From Holophagales bacterium (lineage in GTDB: Bacteria; Acidobacteriota; Thermoanaerobaculia; UBA5066), in the NCBI GenBank assembly GCA_016716705.1, contig JADJVF010000021.1:9220-73219 (forward strand): 64,000 nt of DNA. Reading direction: 5' to 3'. Below, piece after piece: positions 43,517-53,943 of the stretch (the first letter of the stretch is position 1; every line of letters begins with the position of its first letter). The notes beneath the pieces were generated by a model that worked only from the letters and a program-made list of their open reading frames with translations, searched no databases and was not told the origin of the DNA. The position numbers and the translations under genes were made by a program.

Positions 43517-45740
43517 AACGCCCCTGAGAGCGACAGGATCGCGCCGCGCCCCGGAGCCAGAATGTTGTTCTCGTCGGCGGAGTCGGCGTAGGCCTTGTCA
43601 AAGACGTTACGCGCTGAGACCGTGACGGTGAGGAGATCGGAGAACCGGTACCCCGCGGAGAGGTCGAACCGGCCGTAGCCGGCGACGACGACCTCCGCCG
43701 CACCCGGCCTCTCGTCCCGCGCCACAGTGAGCAGCCGCGCCCGCCAGAAGAAGCCGGCGAAGGGCTCGTGGTCGACGATGAGCTGGGCCGTGGGAGGGGC
43801 GATGTCCGTGGCCCACGTGCCGTCGTCGAGGATCCGGCCCTGGGCGAGCGCGCCCACGACGCGTACGACGAGCCGCGGCGCGACCCTCACGTCGGCCTCG
43901 AGCTCGACGCCCTTGATCTCGGCCTCGCCCCGGTTCCGGAACTCGAAGTTGTCGCCCACCCGGTAGCGCTCGATCAGGTCCTCGATCCGGTAGAGATAGC
44001 CCGAGAGGCCGAGGCTGACCGGGCCGGTCCGGCCGCGGACGGAGAGATCCCACTGGTTCGAGGTCTCGGCGACGAGGTCGGGGTTCCCGATGACGAACCC
44101 GCGGCCGGAGACGCCGCGGAAATAGCGGTCGGAGAGCGTCGGGTCGCGGTAACCGCTCGAATACTGTGCGGAGGCCTTCCACTCCGGCGCGAACGTCCAG
44201 GTGAGCGTCCCGTAGCCCGAGAAGGCGCCGTCCGACGTCGACAGGTCGCCGTAGTAGCCGCCGGTGTTCTGCGTCGAAACGTGGTCGCCGCGAATCCCCG
44301 CGGTCAGCATCAGCCGGTCGCCCGCGAGAGGGATGTCGCCCTCGGCGAAAGCCCCCCAGTCGGTCTTGCTCGCGTCCTCGACGGCGACCTCGGTGGTCGT
44401 CCCCGTCGGGTTCCCGGCCTTGTCGAAGCTCTCGACGATGTTGAGGGCCTCGAGCCCGGTCCGCCCGTTCACGTCGACGCCGACCCGGAGCCCCACGGGA
44501 CCGAGCGGGCGGCGGGCGAGGAGCCTCACCGAGAAGTCGTTCGCGTCGACGTCGGAGATGGAGTTCCGCAGCGTCGTCGTCGCGTTCGGCACCCTCTGCC
44601 GGTTCGTGGCGATGCCGTAGGAGCCGTAGAACGCGCGCAGCTCGAGCGACGAGAAGCCGATGACGTCGGGAACGTCGAGGCCGAGCGTGAAGCGGGAGGA
44701 GTCCTCGTAGGGGTAGAAGGTCCGTGTCGTCGGAAGGTCGGCCTGGGGTTTGCCCATGTCGCGGACCTCGTCGAGCTGAAAGCCTGCCCAGAGCCGGGCC
44801 TTGCCCACCGGCACGAGGCCGTGCACGACGAAGCCGCGGTCACGGACGGAAGAGTTGTCCTGCGTTCCCGCGGGCGACTCGTAGTCGCTCTGGCTCCGCT
44901 GGTAGAGAGCGAGCGAGAAGGCGGCGGGCCCGGCAGGGATGTTGATCCCGGCTCCGCCCGCGGCCTCCGGCGTACCGCCCGTACCCGCCGCGAGCGTGTA
45001 CCGGCCGCTCAGCTCGCCGAGCGTCGGCATCGCCGTCTTTGCGTGGATGACGCCGCCGAAGGCGTCGGATCCGTAGGCGACGGAGCCCGGTCCGCGGACG
45101 ATCTCGACGCTCTCGAGGGCGAAGGGGTTCAGGTACGAGGCGGAGGGCCCGACCCTCCTCTCCGCCGTCACGCGGCCGTCGTCGAGCATCAGGAGCGTCC
45201 GCCCGCGCGCGAGGCCGCGGACGACGGGAACGGAGCTCGTGCTCTCGTCGCTCTTCGAGACGCCCGGGAGGGTCTCGACCGTCTCCGAGAGCCGGTTCGG
45301 CTGGCGCTCGTCGAGCTCTCGCTTCGAGATCAGGGAGACCGGGTTGGCGGGGGAGCGAGAAGCGAGGCGGCCGTGCCCGCCGAGACGAAGACCTCGGTGC
45401 TCCGGGCCGCGGGGAGGACGAGGTCGCGGACGGCATCGCCCTGCGCGCGTGTCTCGACGCGGACGATCCCGAGCCACGCCCCGCTGGGCGCGAAGACGCC
45501 GACCTCGAACGGTGCGGCGGGCTCGGCATCGAGCGTCAGCTCGCCTTTCGCATCCGCGGCGACCGAACCGGCGCGGCCCTGGATCGAAACCCGGGCCGCG
45601 GGGACCGGCTTTCCGTTCTCGTCGACGACGCGATATCGCGTCGCCTCGAGCGGGAAGGCGAGCAGGAAGAGGAGTGAAACAAAAGGAAAGGCACGAAGAA
45701 GCCGGGAAATCCCGGCCCCGGGGAGTGGCCGCTGGGGCAT
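43513..45740 (-). CDS. TonB-dependent receptor (apparent frameshift near 45,350)
   Basis: Intact coding would be about 742 residues. The N-terminal part, 45740 to about 45350, has a signal peptide (RLLRAFPFVSLLFLLAF) and a carboxypeptidase-regulatory domain. The rest, about 45350-43513, contains the plug (LDERQPNRLSETVETLPGVS, VVRGLARGRTLLMLDDGRV, VEIVRGPGSVAYGSDAFGGV) and a 22-strand-type barrel ending ILSLSGAF. The frame breaks in a CCCCC tract; one more C restores LLAPPANPVSLISKREL. The plug resembles vitamin/siderophore/haem-type receptors rather than the Oar type at 11.9 kb. Ligand unknown; no riboswitch was recognised upstream. Confidence 0.85.
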
Positions 45741-45870
45741 GCGGTGGTCCTTTCTGGCTCAGGCGGAGGAGCGAGACGGCCCGGATCGCGGCGCATCGAC
45801 GGGAGGGAGCCGCGAGGGCTTCTCCGGCAGGCGGCGCGGTGGGATACGGGTCGCGGGAGCGGCCGCCGTC

Positions 45871-46539
45871 TCAGTTCCTGAGCGGAGTCGTCGCGCCAGG
45901 GAAGGAACGCTCTCGAGCGCCGTCTGGCGTCGCGAGCGGCGCGACTGGCGTTCCTTCAGGGAGACCAGAGGCGAGCTCCAGGGGCGAGGCCGCCGGGACG
46001 GGCGGCGACGAGGGCAGGGCCGACGCCTCCTCCGCCGCCGCCGCGTGCGCCGCGGCGACCGGACCTTCCAGGGCGGCCGACGGGCCCTCTATGGAACGTC
46101 CGGGCGCTTCCGCCCACCACTCCATGAGGGCTCCTGGAACCGGCCGGGTGGTCGCGGCCCGAACGGGAACGCGGCCCGTCGTCGGAAGTCCGGCGAGGTC
46201 GAAACTCGCCGACCTCGCGATGTCGATCTCCCTGTGCTTCCCGCCTCGCTCCTCGTCCCTGCGGCCAGCCCTCACGAGGAAACGAGCTCTCCCTGCGAGA
46301 GCGGGCAGAACCACGACGGCCCGGGGGTGGCGCCCGCGGAGCTCGTCTGTGAGCCGCACGCGCGGCCCGCCTTCGACCTCGAGCAGGAGCTCGCTCTCCT
46401 CGAAGCCGGGCGGGAGCTGCCAGGAGACCGTGATGCCGGAAGCCGAAGCGTCCATGCCCCGCTCGACGACGATGCCTTCCGACGCCGCCTGCGTCGCAGG
46501 AAGAAGGATGGCGAGAAGTGCGAGAACCGAGGGGCGCAT
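45871..46539 (-). CDS. Hypothetical secreted protein
   Basis: 222 residues with a short signal peptide (MRPSVLALLAILLPATQAAS). The central region (ITVSWQLPPGFEESELLLEVEGGPRVRL) looks like a fibronectin-III-type beta-sandwich. The last 90 residues are Ala- and Pro-rich and of low complexity, ending ATTPLRN. I do not recognise a family. It precedes the TonB receptor gene on the same strand with a 130-base gap, so the two may be co-expressed. Confidence 0.6.
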   Translation of the reverse strand: MRPSVLALLAILLPATQAASEGIVVERGMDASASGITVSWQLPPGFEESELLLEVEGGPRVRLTDELRGRHPRAVVVLPALAGRARFLVRAGRRDEERGGKHREIDIARSASFDLAGLPTTGRVPVRAATTRPVPGALMEWWAEAPGRSIEGPSAALEGPVAAAHAAAAEEASALPSSPPVPAASPLELASGLPEGTPVAPLATPDGARERSFPGATTPLRN

Positions 46540-46621
46540 CGGAGAAGAGCGAGGATAGAAGACCGAGGAAGGAAAGTCACCGTTCCCGGCGTGCGCCGGG
46601 GACGGTCCTTCCGCAGGGGTG

Positions 46622-47146
46622 CTACTTCTTGGCGACTTCGAGGAGGTCGACGACTTTCTTGACTCCGGGGACGGACTTCACGGCGTCACGGGCGATCTTC
46701 AGGCGCGCATCGTCGGGCAGGGTGCCGCGCACGGAGACGGTCCCGCCGACGTTCTCGACCTCGAGGTCCTTCGCGTGCGCGCCGAGCTCCTTCTTGAGGA
46801 GGTTCTCGACGGCCAGCTCGAGCTTGCCGTCGGCGGCCTCGTCCCCGATCTTTCCGCCGGTGAGGGACTTCTCTGCCTTGGCCTTGACCTGGTTGTCGAC
46901 GTTCGCCACGCCCGGGACGCTCTTGGCGACCTCCGCTGCGAGTTCCTGCGTGTCGCGGCCCTTGACCTCGCCGACGAGGACGACCTTCTTGTCGACGACG
47001 GCGACCTTGATCGTCTTTGCGTCGTCGCCCAGCTTGTCGACCAGCTTCTGCTGGACGACCGTGTCGAGAGCGTCGGCCGCGAGGGCGGGACCGGCGACCA
47101 GGGCCGTGGCGAGCGCGAGGAGGACGAGGGAATTCCTGAGTTTCAT
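46622..47146 (-). CDS. Periplasmic protein with two BON domains
   Basis: 174 residues; the ATG at 47146 has GGAGGTG just upstream (a GTG at 47152 is less likely). The signal peptide is MKLRNSLVLLALATALVAGPALA. Two BON domains follow, at residues about 24-90 (TIKVAVVDKKVVLVGEVKGRD) and about 105-172 (DLEVENVGGTVSVRGTLPDD). OsmY/DolP-like BON proteins sit in the periplasm and bind membranes. It lies between the TamA-type gene and the secreted unknown, all on the minus strand. Confidence 0.88.
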   Translation of the reverse strand: MKLRNSLVLLALATALVAGPALAADALDTVVQQKLVDKLGDDAKTIKVAVVDKKVVLVGEVKGRDTQELAAEVAKSVPGVANVDNQVKAKAEKSLTGGKIGDEAADGKLELAVENLLKKELGAHAKDLEVENVGGTVSVRGTLPDDARLKIARDAVKSVPGVKKVVDLLEVAKK

Positions 47147-47237
47147 CTGCACCTCCTTCGGGGTCTTTCCCCGAAGTATCCCCCCGCGGAGGCCGTGAGG
47201 GGCTGCCCTGCCATGCCCCCTTCGGGTAGCCGGCAGG

Positions 47238-49754
47238 TCAGAACGCGTGGCCGAGGGCGACGTGGAAGACGGTCCGGCTCTCGCCCTCGCGCTTGTCGAT
47301 CAGGTACCCCGCGTCGATGCGGAGCGGCCCGACCGGCGTCTTGAGCCTGAGGCCGGCCCCCGCGGCCCAGCGGAGGTCCGTGACGTCGATCCGCCCGAGC
47401 CAGGCGTTTCCCACGTCGAGGAAGAGCCCTCCCTCGACGGGTCCGAGGAGCGGGGCCCTCAGCTCGACGTTCGCGAGGAGGTACGACTCGCCCCCGAGGC
47501 TCGAGCCGTCGTCCCCCTTCGGGCCCAGCTGCATCTCCTTGAATCCGCGATGAGTGCTCGCCCCGCCGACGTAGAACCTCTCGCCGACGGGGAGGGTCGT
47601 TCCCCCGTGGGCCTGCGCGTAGCCGAAGCGGAGCGCCCCGGCGGCGACGATCGCGCTCCCGAGGCTGCGGAAATACCGGGAGTCCCCCTCGAGGCGGTCG
47701 AAGTCGGCGTCGCCGCCGAGGAACCGGCGGGAGACCTTGTCGCGGACGAGAAAGTAGGTGCCGGTCGTCGTCAGGAACGGGTCGTCACGCTGGTCGAGGG
47801 AGACGCTCGGCGTGAGGGAGCCGATCCGCTCCCTGACGGGAACGAGCTCTTCCTCGACGTCCGGCTGAATGTGGAGCGGCAGCTGCTCCTCGAGCTTGTA
47901 GACGAGCGTGACGATGTGCTTCCGGTCGTACTCCCACGAGAACCCCGCCTGGACGCCCGTCGTCTGCAGGGAGAAGCCGTCGTAGGTCGTGTCCCAGGTG
48001 TACGTCCCCTTCACCGTGCCGAAGAGGCGGGTCCCGAAGAGCGCCGGCTGGCCGATCTCGAGTACGAGGCTCTGCCGCTCTTTCCCCACGAGGGCCGAGA
48101 AGGCGCCGTTCGTGGCGTTCCCGAAGAGGTTCCTCTCGCCGACGGTCCCCGCGAGCTCCAGGCCGCGCTGCGTGTTGATGTCGAAGCCGTACTCCACGTA
48201 TCGCGTCGAGCGTTCGACGACGTCCACCAGGACCGACTTCTCGGCCGGGCTCGACCCCGGGACGGGGGCGCTCGTCACGGAGACCGTGTCGAAGACGCCG
48301 AGGCGGGAGAGGTGCGACTGGTGCTCGGCGAGCTGGATGCTGTCGAGCGGCTTGCCGGGGCGCTCGTCGCCGATGGAGAGGATCTTCCTCGTGGTCGTCT
48401 TGGTGTTCCCGCGGACGGTGACCGCTCCGAGCCGGTAGGCGGTCCCTTCTGCGATCTCGAAGGCGAGCGGGACCCGGCCCTTCTCGTCCGGCGCGCCGGG
48501 ACGGGGCGTCACGGTCGCCTCGTCGTAGCCGCGCCGGGAATAGACCTTCCGGATCTCGGCGGCGGCCTCCGCGTCGCGGCTCGGAACGTACGGCTTTCCC
48601 TCCTCCAGCTTCGCGACTCGCCGGAGCTCGCCGGCGCCGATCACGCTGGCGCCAGGAAAGGTCAGGCTCCCGATCGTTCGCCGCGGGCCCTCGTTCACGC
48701 GGAAGACGACCGTCCTCCGGTCCCCGCTCCCCTCCGTCGCCGCCTCGACGGTCGCCTCCGGGAAGCCCGAGCGGGAGTAGAGGTCGACGAGCGCGAGACG
48801 GCTCTCCTCGAGGATCTCCGGACCGGGGTGGGACTTCGAGAGGCCGAAGAGCTGCGGTTCGTGGAGAGGGAGAGCCTTCATGAGCTCCTTCCGGAGAATC
48901 GAGACCGCCCCCTCGAAGCGGATCGCCTCGACGGCGAGGCGCAGGCCGTGGCTCGCGGTCAGGACGACGGCCTTCTTCTTCGCGTCCTGCTGTTCGGACG
49001 GCGTCACCACCACGTCGACGTAGCCTCGCTCGGCCATCCCCGTCGAGGCGGCCCGGGCGAGGCGGTTGACGACGCCTTCCGAGAGGGGGACGTTCCGCCG
49101 CTTCCACGACGCGGTCACCTCCCTCATGACGGGCCTGTCGATCCCCTTCCCCTCGAGGCTCTCGCGGGGACCCAGCTCCAGGGTCACCGCGACGGACCGT
49201 GCACCGTCCCCCTCCGGAGGTGCCTCAACGACCTGGAACGTCGCGCCCTTCCACCCCAGGCCCCTCAGGCGTCTCTGCTCCTTCTTCAGTCCCGAGTCGA
49301 GGTCCTTCCGGTTGAACCGGGAGAGCTTCGCGTCGAGCTTGAAATAGAGGACCTTGCCGCGCGTGGCGAGGCTGGTGAAGAACGGGAGGCCATCGAGGTC
49401 GACGTCGAACGTCTCGAGGCGGGGGAGGGGCGTCTCGACGACGTCGAGCGCCACGTGGACGGCGCCCTTCGCGTCGGGCTTGCCGACCGTGACCGACACC
49501 TTCGGCGCCGGCAGTCCGGCCCGTGTGTAGGCCTCTACGACCTGCGCGGGGACGGTGACGGCGGGATCGACGGGAAGGACCCGCCACGTCTTGAGTTCGA
49601 TCCGGTCGCGCAGGACGCTCCTGCCGAGCTGCTTGACGCCCCGGAGCTCGATCTTCCGCACCCAGGGAGCCGGCGGAGCCTCGGCGGCCGCGCCGTGGGC
49701 GAGGAGGAGGAGGGCGAAGGCCGCGGCTGCGGCCCGGACGCTAGTCGAGATCAC
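47238..49754 (-). CDS. Omp85-family outer-membrane protein (TamA/BamA type)
   Basis: 838 residues from a GTG at 49754, overlapping the tamB-like stop by 14 bases. After the signal peptide (AAAAAFALLLLAHGAAA) come five or so POTRA-like modules (examples RKIELRGVKQLGRSVLRDR, VEAIRFEGAVSILRKEL, GAVTVRGNTKTTTRKIL). The C-terminal 16-stranded Omp85 barrel has GERFYVGGASTHRGFKEMQLGP, covering the conserved barrel-lumen RGF motif, and ends VALGHAF. Coupling to a TamB homologue suggests a TamA-like role in outer-membrane protein or lipid transport. BamA itself is less likely without skp/lpx neighbours. Confidence 0.9.
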   Translation of the reverse strand: MISTSVRAAAAAFALLLLAHGAAAEAPPAPWVRKIELRGVKQLGRSVLRDRIELKTWRVLPVDPAVTVPAQVVEAYTRAGLPAPKVSVTVGKPDAKGAVHVALDVVETPLPRLETFDVDLDGLPFFTSLATRGKVLYFKLDAKLSRFNRKDLDSGLKKEQRRLRGLGWKGATFQVVEAPPEGDGARSVAVTLELGPRESLEGKGIDRPVMREVTASWKRRNVPLSEGVVNRLARAASTGMAERGYVDVVVTPSEQQDAKKKAVVLTASHGLRLAVEAIRFEGAVSILRKELMKALPLHEPQLFGLSKSHPGPEILEESRLALVDLYSRSGFPEATVEAATEGSGDRRTVVFRVNEGPRRTIGSLTFPGASVIGAGELRRVAKLEEGKPYVPSRDAEAAAEIRKVYSRRGYDEATVTPRPGAPDEKGRVPLAFEIAEGTAYRLGAVTVRGNTKTTTRKILSIGDERPGKPLDSIQLAEHQSHLSRLGVFDTVSVTSAPVPGSSPAEKSVLVDVVERSTRYVEYGFDINTQRGLELAGTVGERNLFGNATNGAFSALVGKERQSLVLEIGQPALFGTRLFGTVKGTYTWDTTYDGFSLQTTGVQAGFSWEYDRKHIVTLVYKLEEQLPLHIQPDVEEELVPVRERIGSLTPSVSLDQRDDPFLTTTGTYFLVRDKVSRRFLGGDADFDRLEGDSRYFRSLGSAIVAAGALRFGYAQAHGGTTLPVGERFYVGGASTHRGFKEMQLGPKGDDGSSLGGESYLLANVELRAPLLGPVEGGLFLDVGNAWLGRIDVTDLRWAAGAGLRLKTPVGPLRIDAGYLIDKREGESRTVFHVALGHAF

Positions 49755-52700
49755 GCCGGATCCGGAAGCCGCCCGAAAGCGAGCCGTCCTGGTTCTGCCG
49801 GAGGCGCCCGCGGGTGCGGGAGCTGATCCGCCATTTCATCTCGAAGACGTCGGTCGTCTCGCCGCTCTCCCCCTTGTAGTAGGTAGCGGAGAGCCCGCCG
49901 CCCAGGTCCTTCCCGACCGAGAAGAGGAACTCCTCCCCCTCGGGCGTCGTCGGGAGCGGGACGATCTCGAGGTCGGTCCGGGCGCCGAGCGCGCCGAGAA
50001 CGGGGGCCGCGGCGCCGCGCATGGCCATCCGGGCCGCCGCGGCGCTCAGCTCGGACGTGCCGCTCCCGCCGGAGCCCCCGAGGAGGACCGAGACGATGTC
50101 GGCCTGGCTCCTCCCCTTCGACGAGGTGAGGAGGAGCTGCGCCTTGGACGCCTTCCCGTCGATCCGGACGGTGATCTCCTCGTCGTTCTTCGTCGTCGTC
50201 GCGACGATGTCGAGGTCCGGGTCGATGGCGAGCGGGTCGGAGAAGTCGAGGCGGCAGCGGGAGAGGTCGAAGCTCGACCCGAGGAAGTAGAGCTCGCCCC
50301 TCGTGGAGGAGATCGAGCCGAGGACGACGGGCTCCCCGACGGTCCCCTTCACTCGGAGGTTCCCGCCGAGCTCCGCGTCGCCCAGGTTCCCCTCGAGGTG
50401 GATCGCGTCCCGGGCGATGACCGCGACGTCGAGCGCGAGGTCCCGCCCGAAGGGGGGAAGGGTGCTCTTCGACGCGGTGGTCTTTCGCCCGCGCTCCTTG
50501 AACGCTTTGAGGAGCTCGCCGGCGTCGAGGCTGGGGTTGTAGACGACGTCTTCGAGCCGGACCTCGCCGGAGATGACGGGCGCGGGCCACTCCCCCTTCG
50601 CCGCGAGGTCGGCGCCCGCCCGTACCTGGACGTCCTTGCCGGCCTCGAGCTCGAGGTCGCGGGCGCGGAGCGTGGCGTCGACGCGGCGGAGCTTCCCCTC
50701 CGAGAGGCCGGCGCTGCCCGCGAGGGACACCGTTCCGCCGCCGATGCGGGCCGAGATCCCCTCGCTCCGGATCTCGCCCGGCTCGAAAGTCACCGTCCCG
50801 GTGAGCTTCTCGACCGGCGTGGGGAAGTCGGGACCGTCGAGGAGTGCATCCTTCACCTCGACGCTTCCCGTGGCGACGGGCTTCTCGACCGTCCCGCCGA
50901 CGTCGAGCTTCGCCAGGAGGCGCCCCGAGGCCCGGTCGAGGACGTCGAAGAACGGGAGGAGGACCGCGAGGTCGAGGGACGAGGTAAGCGAGAGGCGGCC
51001 GCCCCCGGGGCCCTTGAAGGGGAGGCCTCCGGTCGCCTCGAGCTCGAGGCCGGAGCCCGAGAGCCGGAGCGAGCGAATCTCGACGCGGGAGTGGTCGACG
51101 ACGAGGCTCATGGGCTCGTCGGCGTGCACGGTCCACTTCGGGTGCGTCGCCTCGAAGGTATCGAGGGTGAGGTCGACCTCGACGCCGCCGAGGTCAGCGA
51201 CCGTGCCGCGCGCTCGCACCCGCCCCGTCGTCGTCGCCGTGACGTCCGCGGGGATCCCGGCGGCGTGGAGAAACGGCGAGAGGTCGAGCGCATCGAGCGT
51301 CGCCGTGGCGTCGAAAGGCCGCGCACCCGCGAGCGAGCCCGTCGCCTTCACTCGGAGCCGGCCTCCGAAAGCATTTCCCTCGGCGGTGAGGGCGTTCCCC
51401 GCGAGAAGAGCATCGACGCGTGCGTCCTGGACGCGGTAGGCGCCCCAGGAGAGTCCCTCGAGCTTGACGGCGGCGGCCACCTGGCCCTCGTCCGCCGGCT
51501 TCAGTGTGGCGTCGAGCCTCGTGAGCGCCCCTCCGAAAGCGACGAGGTCCCGGACCTTCACGGTCCCCGTGAGCCCGGGGCGTTCGAGATCCCCGGCAAT
51601 CCGCACGTCCACCGACACGCTTCCACCGAGCGCCGCGGACCCGGGGCCACCGGATGCGGGGTTCGTTCCGACTTCCGTGGAAGCCGGTTTCGATGCGCTT
51701 CTCGATTCGGGTGGGAGAAGCGGCTCGAACGCCGAGAGGTCCGGGACCTCGAGACGGACGAGTGCGTCGAGGGCGCTCCCGTCGAAGTTTCCGCGACCCG
51801 AGAGGGTGCCGAGGCTTCCGTCGTCACCCTCCAGCTCGAGCCCCGCGAGGTCGATCCGTTCTCCTCGAACGGTCGCCTCGCCTCCCGACGTCGAGATCCG
51901 CCGGCCGGCCGCGGCGACGAACGCGTCCCCGAGGCTCAACGTCACCTCGAGCGGGCCGGTGCGGGACCGCTTCGCCGCGAAGTGGCCCGACACCTCGCCG
52001 TGGAAATCGGCAAGATGAGAGGGAAGGACTTCCGCCAGGGGGGAGAGGTCGAATCGCTCGAGCGTGGCCTCGACCTCGAAGCCTCCGCGGGCGGGCGCAA
52101 CGGCCTTCGCCGTCAGCCGGCCGTCGGCCGTGCCGAGGCCCGCCTCGACCGTCGCGCCGAGGGCTGCGTGCGCGTCCACGTCGGGGAGGGGGTGCCCGCG
52201 GAAGCGGATGCCGCGGACGCGAAGGTCGATCTCGGGGGACTTCACGCCCGGAAGGGGCAGGCGTCCGTCCGCCTCCATGCCGGCGGTGACGTCGTACGCG
52301 GCGGCCGAGCCGTTGAAGACCGTGAAGGTCGCGCCGTTCGCGTTCGCGTCGAGCTCGACGCAGTCGATGCGTGCGCCGGCGACGGTCAGTGCGAGTGCGC
52401 GGAGACGGCCGTCCAGGACGGGGCGAGCCACGGGGCCGCCGCCGCTCAGGTGAGCGGTCAGTTGGCCCTTCCCTTCGATTCCGAGCATTGCGAGCCACGG
52501 GCCGACGTTCCCGGATTCGACGTCGACGCGACCTTCGAACGTCTGCTGTCGATGGTCGTACCGGCCGCTCAGCTTGGCGGTCGTCTCCCGTTCCGACAGC
52601 TCCATCGACTCGGCCATGAGGATCCCGCCGGAGAGGCTCAGCCGGGCGCGGGCGTCCGGAGCGAGCGTGCCACGGGCGGCCGGTCGTGCTCCGGTGAGTG

Positions 52701-53943
52701 CCAGTTCGGCCGTGGCCGTGATCCCCTCGAGAACCGGGCGTGCGAGGGTTCCATCGACCGTGCCGTCGAGCGTGCCCGCGAGCTTCGGTGCCCCGGTCGG
52801 AAGGACGAGGAGCCGCGCGAGGTCGAGCCTCTCCGCCCGAATCGAGAACCGGACGTCTCTCGGTTCGGGCCGGATCGTTCCCGAAGCCTCGGCGTGGAGG
52901 CGCCCCCGGCCGGACGACACGTCGAGGCTGCCCTTCCGAAGGAGCGGACCAGCGACGTCTCCCGCGAAGTCGACGCTATCGAACGTTCGGCCGAGCAGCG
53001 TGAGCGATTCGGCCTGCGCCGTTGCGGTCGCCGACGGCGGCTCCGTTCCCCTTCCCGAGGCGACGATCCGGGCTTCGATCGTCCCCCCAAGGCCGAGGTC
53101 CGGCGCGAGCCTGGCCGCGAGCGGGTCGAGCGTCCCCTCCGTCGTGAAGGTCGCCGTGTAGCTCGGCGTTCCGGAGAGGTCGCGGATCGCGGCGTCGAGC
53201 CCCGCCACCAGTCCCGCGTCCTTCGCGACGAGCCGGGCCACGAGGTCGAGCGCGTCCTCGCGCGTCGACCAGCGCGCCGTGAGCGACGAGCCCCGCAGCG
53301 GCTCGTGTCCCGCGGCGGAGACGTCGATCTCCCCGAGGGTCAGGGTGCCGGTCGACGCCAGGTGCCGTAGCCCCAGGCGTCCCTCGAGGGCGAGGTCTCT
53401 TCCGTCGATGCGCCGGGCGGCCTTGCTGCGGTCGATCAGCTCGAAGGAGCCGTCCGTGAGGCGGAAGCTCCGCACGTCGACGTCGGGCCTCGCGGTCGGC
53501 TCCTTGTCCTGAGTGTCCGGGATCCGGTACGGAAAGATGAGCCGGCCCTTCTCGTCGAGCGCGAGCCGCGCGAAGGGACGCTCGACTACGGCGCTCAGGA
53601 CGACGAGGCGGCCGCGGAGATAGTCGGGCACGGAGAGACGGATATGTGCCCGAGAGACGGAGATCTCCGTCCCGGCCCGTTCCCCCTGTCCCTGTAGGAG
53701 AAAGTCCCGTACTTCGAGTGTCCCCGTGAGGGCGTTCCATCGAATCGAGCCAGTGCCGACCGAGCCTTCGAGGATCCGTCCGGCCTCGCGGGCGGCGGCG
53801 CGCGACGCCGCCCGCTGGACCGCCGGCAGGTGGAGCAGGCCGAAGAGAAGAGCGGCGAGGCCGAGGAGGACGAGCACGGCCCAGCCGAGCGCCCGCGCGA
53901 CGCGGCCGATCCACCGGCGGCAAGGCTTCTCGGGGTCGTTCAT
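49741..53943 (-). CDS. tamB: TamB-like translocation/assembly module protein (AsmA-like family)
   Basis: 1400 residues with a single N-terminal membrane anchor (ALGWAVLVLLGLAALLFGLLHL). The long body of repeating beta-strands is typical of a hydrophobic-groove AsmA-like tube. The C-terminal DUF490 region has DLALDVAVIARDAIHLEGN, ARGELYFLGSSFDLSRCRLDF trimmed to its core, DPDLDIVATTTKNDEEITVRI and SQADIVSVLLGGSG. TamB bridges inner and outer membrane with TamA and is implicated in phospholipid transport. The order tamB then tamA, overlapping, is the reverse of E. coli. Confidence 0.92.
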   Translation of the reverse strand: MNDPEKPCRRWIGRVARALGWAVLVLLGLAALLFGLLHLPAVQRAASRAAAREAGRILEGSVGTGSIRWNALTGTLEVRDFLLQGQGERAGTEISVSRAHIRLSVPDYLRGRLVVLSAVVERPFARLALDEKGRLIFPYRIPDTQDKEPTARPDVDVRSFRLTDGSFELIDRSKAARRIDGRDLALEGRLGLRHLASTGTLTLGEIDVSAAGHEPLRGSSLTARWSTREDALDLVARLVAKDAGLVAGLDAAIRDLSGTPSYTATFTTEGTLDPLAARLAPDLGLGGTIEARIVASGRGTEPPSATATAQAESLTLLGRTFDSVDFAGDVAGPLLRKGSLDVSSGRGRLHAEASGTIRPEPRDVRFSIRAERLDLARLLVLPTGAPKLAGTLDGTVDGTLARPVLEGITATAELALTGARPAARGTLAPDARARLSLSGGILMAESMELSERETTAKLSGRYDHRQQTFEGRVDVESGNVGPWLAMLGIEGKGQLTAHLSGGGPVARPVLDGRLRALALTVAGARIDCVELDANANGATFTVFNGSAAAYDVTAGMEADGRLPLPGVKSPEIDLRVRGIRFRGHPLPDVDAHAALGATVEAGLGTADGRLTAKAVAPARGGFEVEATLERFDLSPLAEVLPSHLADFHGEVSGHFAAKRSRTGPLEVTLSLGDAFVAAAGRRISTSGGEATVRGERIDLAGLELEGDDGSLGTLSGRGNFDGSALDALVRLEVPDLSAFEPLLPPESRSASKPASTEVGTNPASGGPGSAALGGSVSVDVRIAGDLERPGLTGTVKVRDLVAFGGALTRLDATLKPADEGQVAAAVKLEGLSWGAYRVQDARVDALLAGNALTAEGNAFGGRLRVKATGSLAGARPFDATATLDALDLSPFLHAAGIPADVTATTTGRVRARGTVADLGGVEVDLTLDTFEATHPKWTVHADEPMSLVVDHSRVEIRSLRLSGSGLELEATGGLPFKGPGGGRLSLTSSLDLAVLLPFFDVLDRASGRLLAKLDVGGTVEKPVATGSVEVKDALLDGPDFPTPVEKLTGTVTFEPGEIRSEGISARIGGGTVSLAGSAGLSEGKLRRVDATLRARDLELEAGKDVQVRAGADLAAKGEWPAPVISGEVRLEDVVYNPSLDAGELLKAFKERGRKTTASKSTLPPFGRDLALDVAVIARDAIHLEGNLGDAELGGNLRVKGTVGEPVVLGSISSTRGELYFLGSSFDLSRCRLDFSDPLAIDPDLDIVATTTKNDEEITVRIDGKASKAQLLLTSSKGRSQADIVSVLLGGSGGSGTSELSAAAARMAMRGAAAPVLGALGARTDLEIVPLPTTPEGEEFLFSVGKDLGGGLSATYYKGESGETTDVFEMKWRISSRTRGRLRQNQDGSLSGGFRIRRDLD

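Noticed and set aside
45340..45360. C-tract at the receptor frameshift as a phase-variation switch
   Set aside because: The tract is only five bases long; phase-variable tracts are usually much longer. An indel error is simpler.
45741..45870. Possible cobalamin riboswitch before the TonB receptor
   Set aside because: A GAGCCAGAAAGGACC stretch recalls the 3' part of the B12 element, but the GGTG, CCCGCxACTG and GCCAxTG boxes are missing and there is not enough room upstream.
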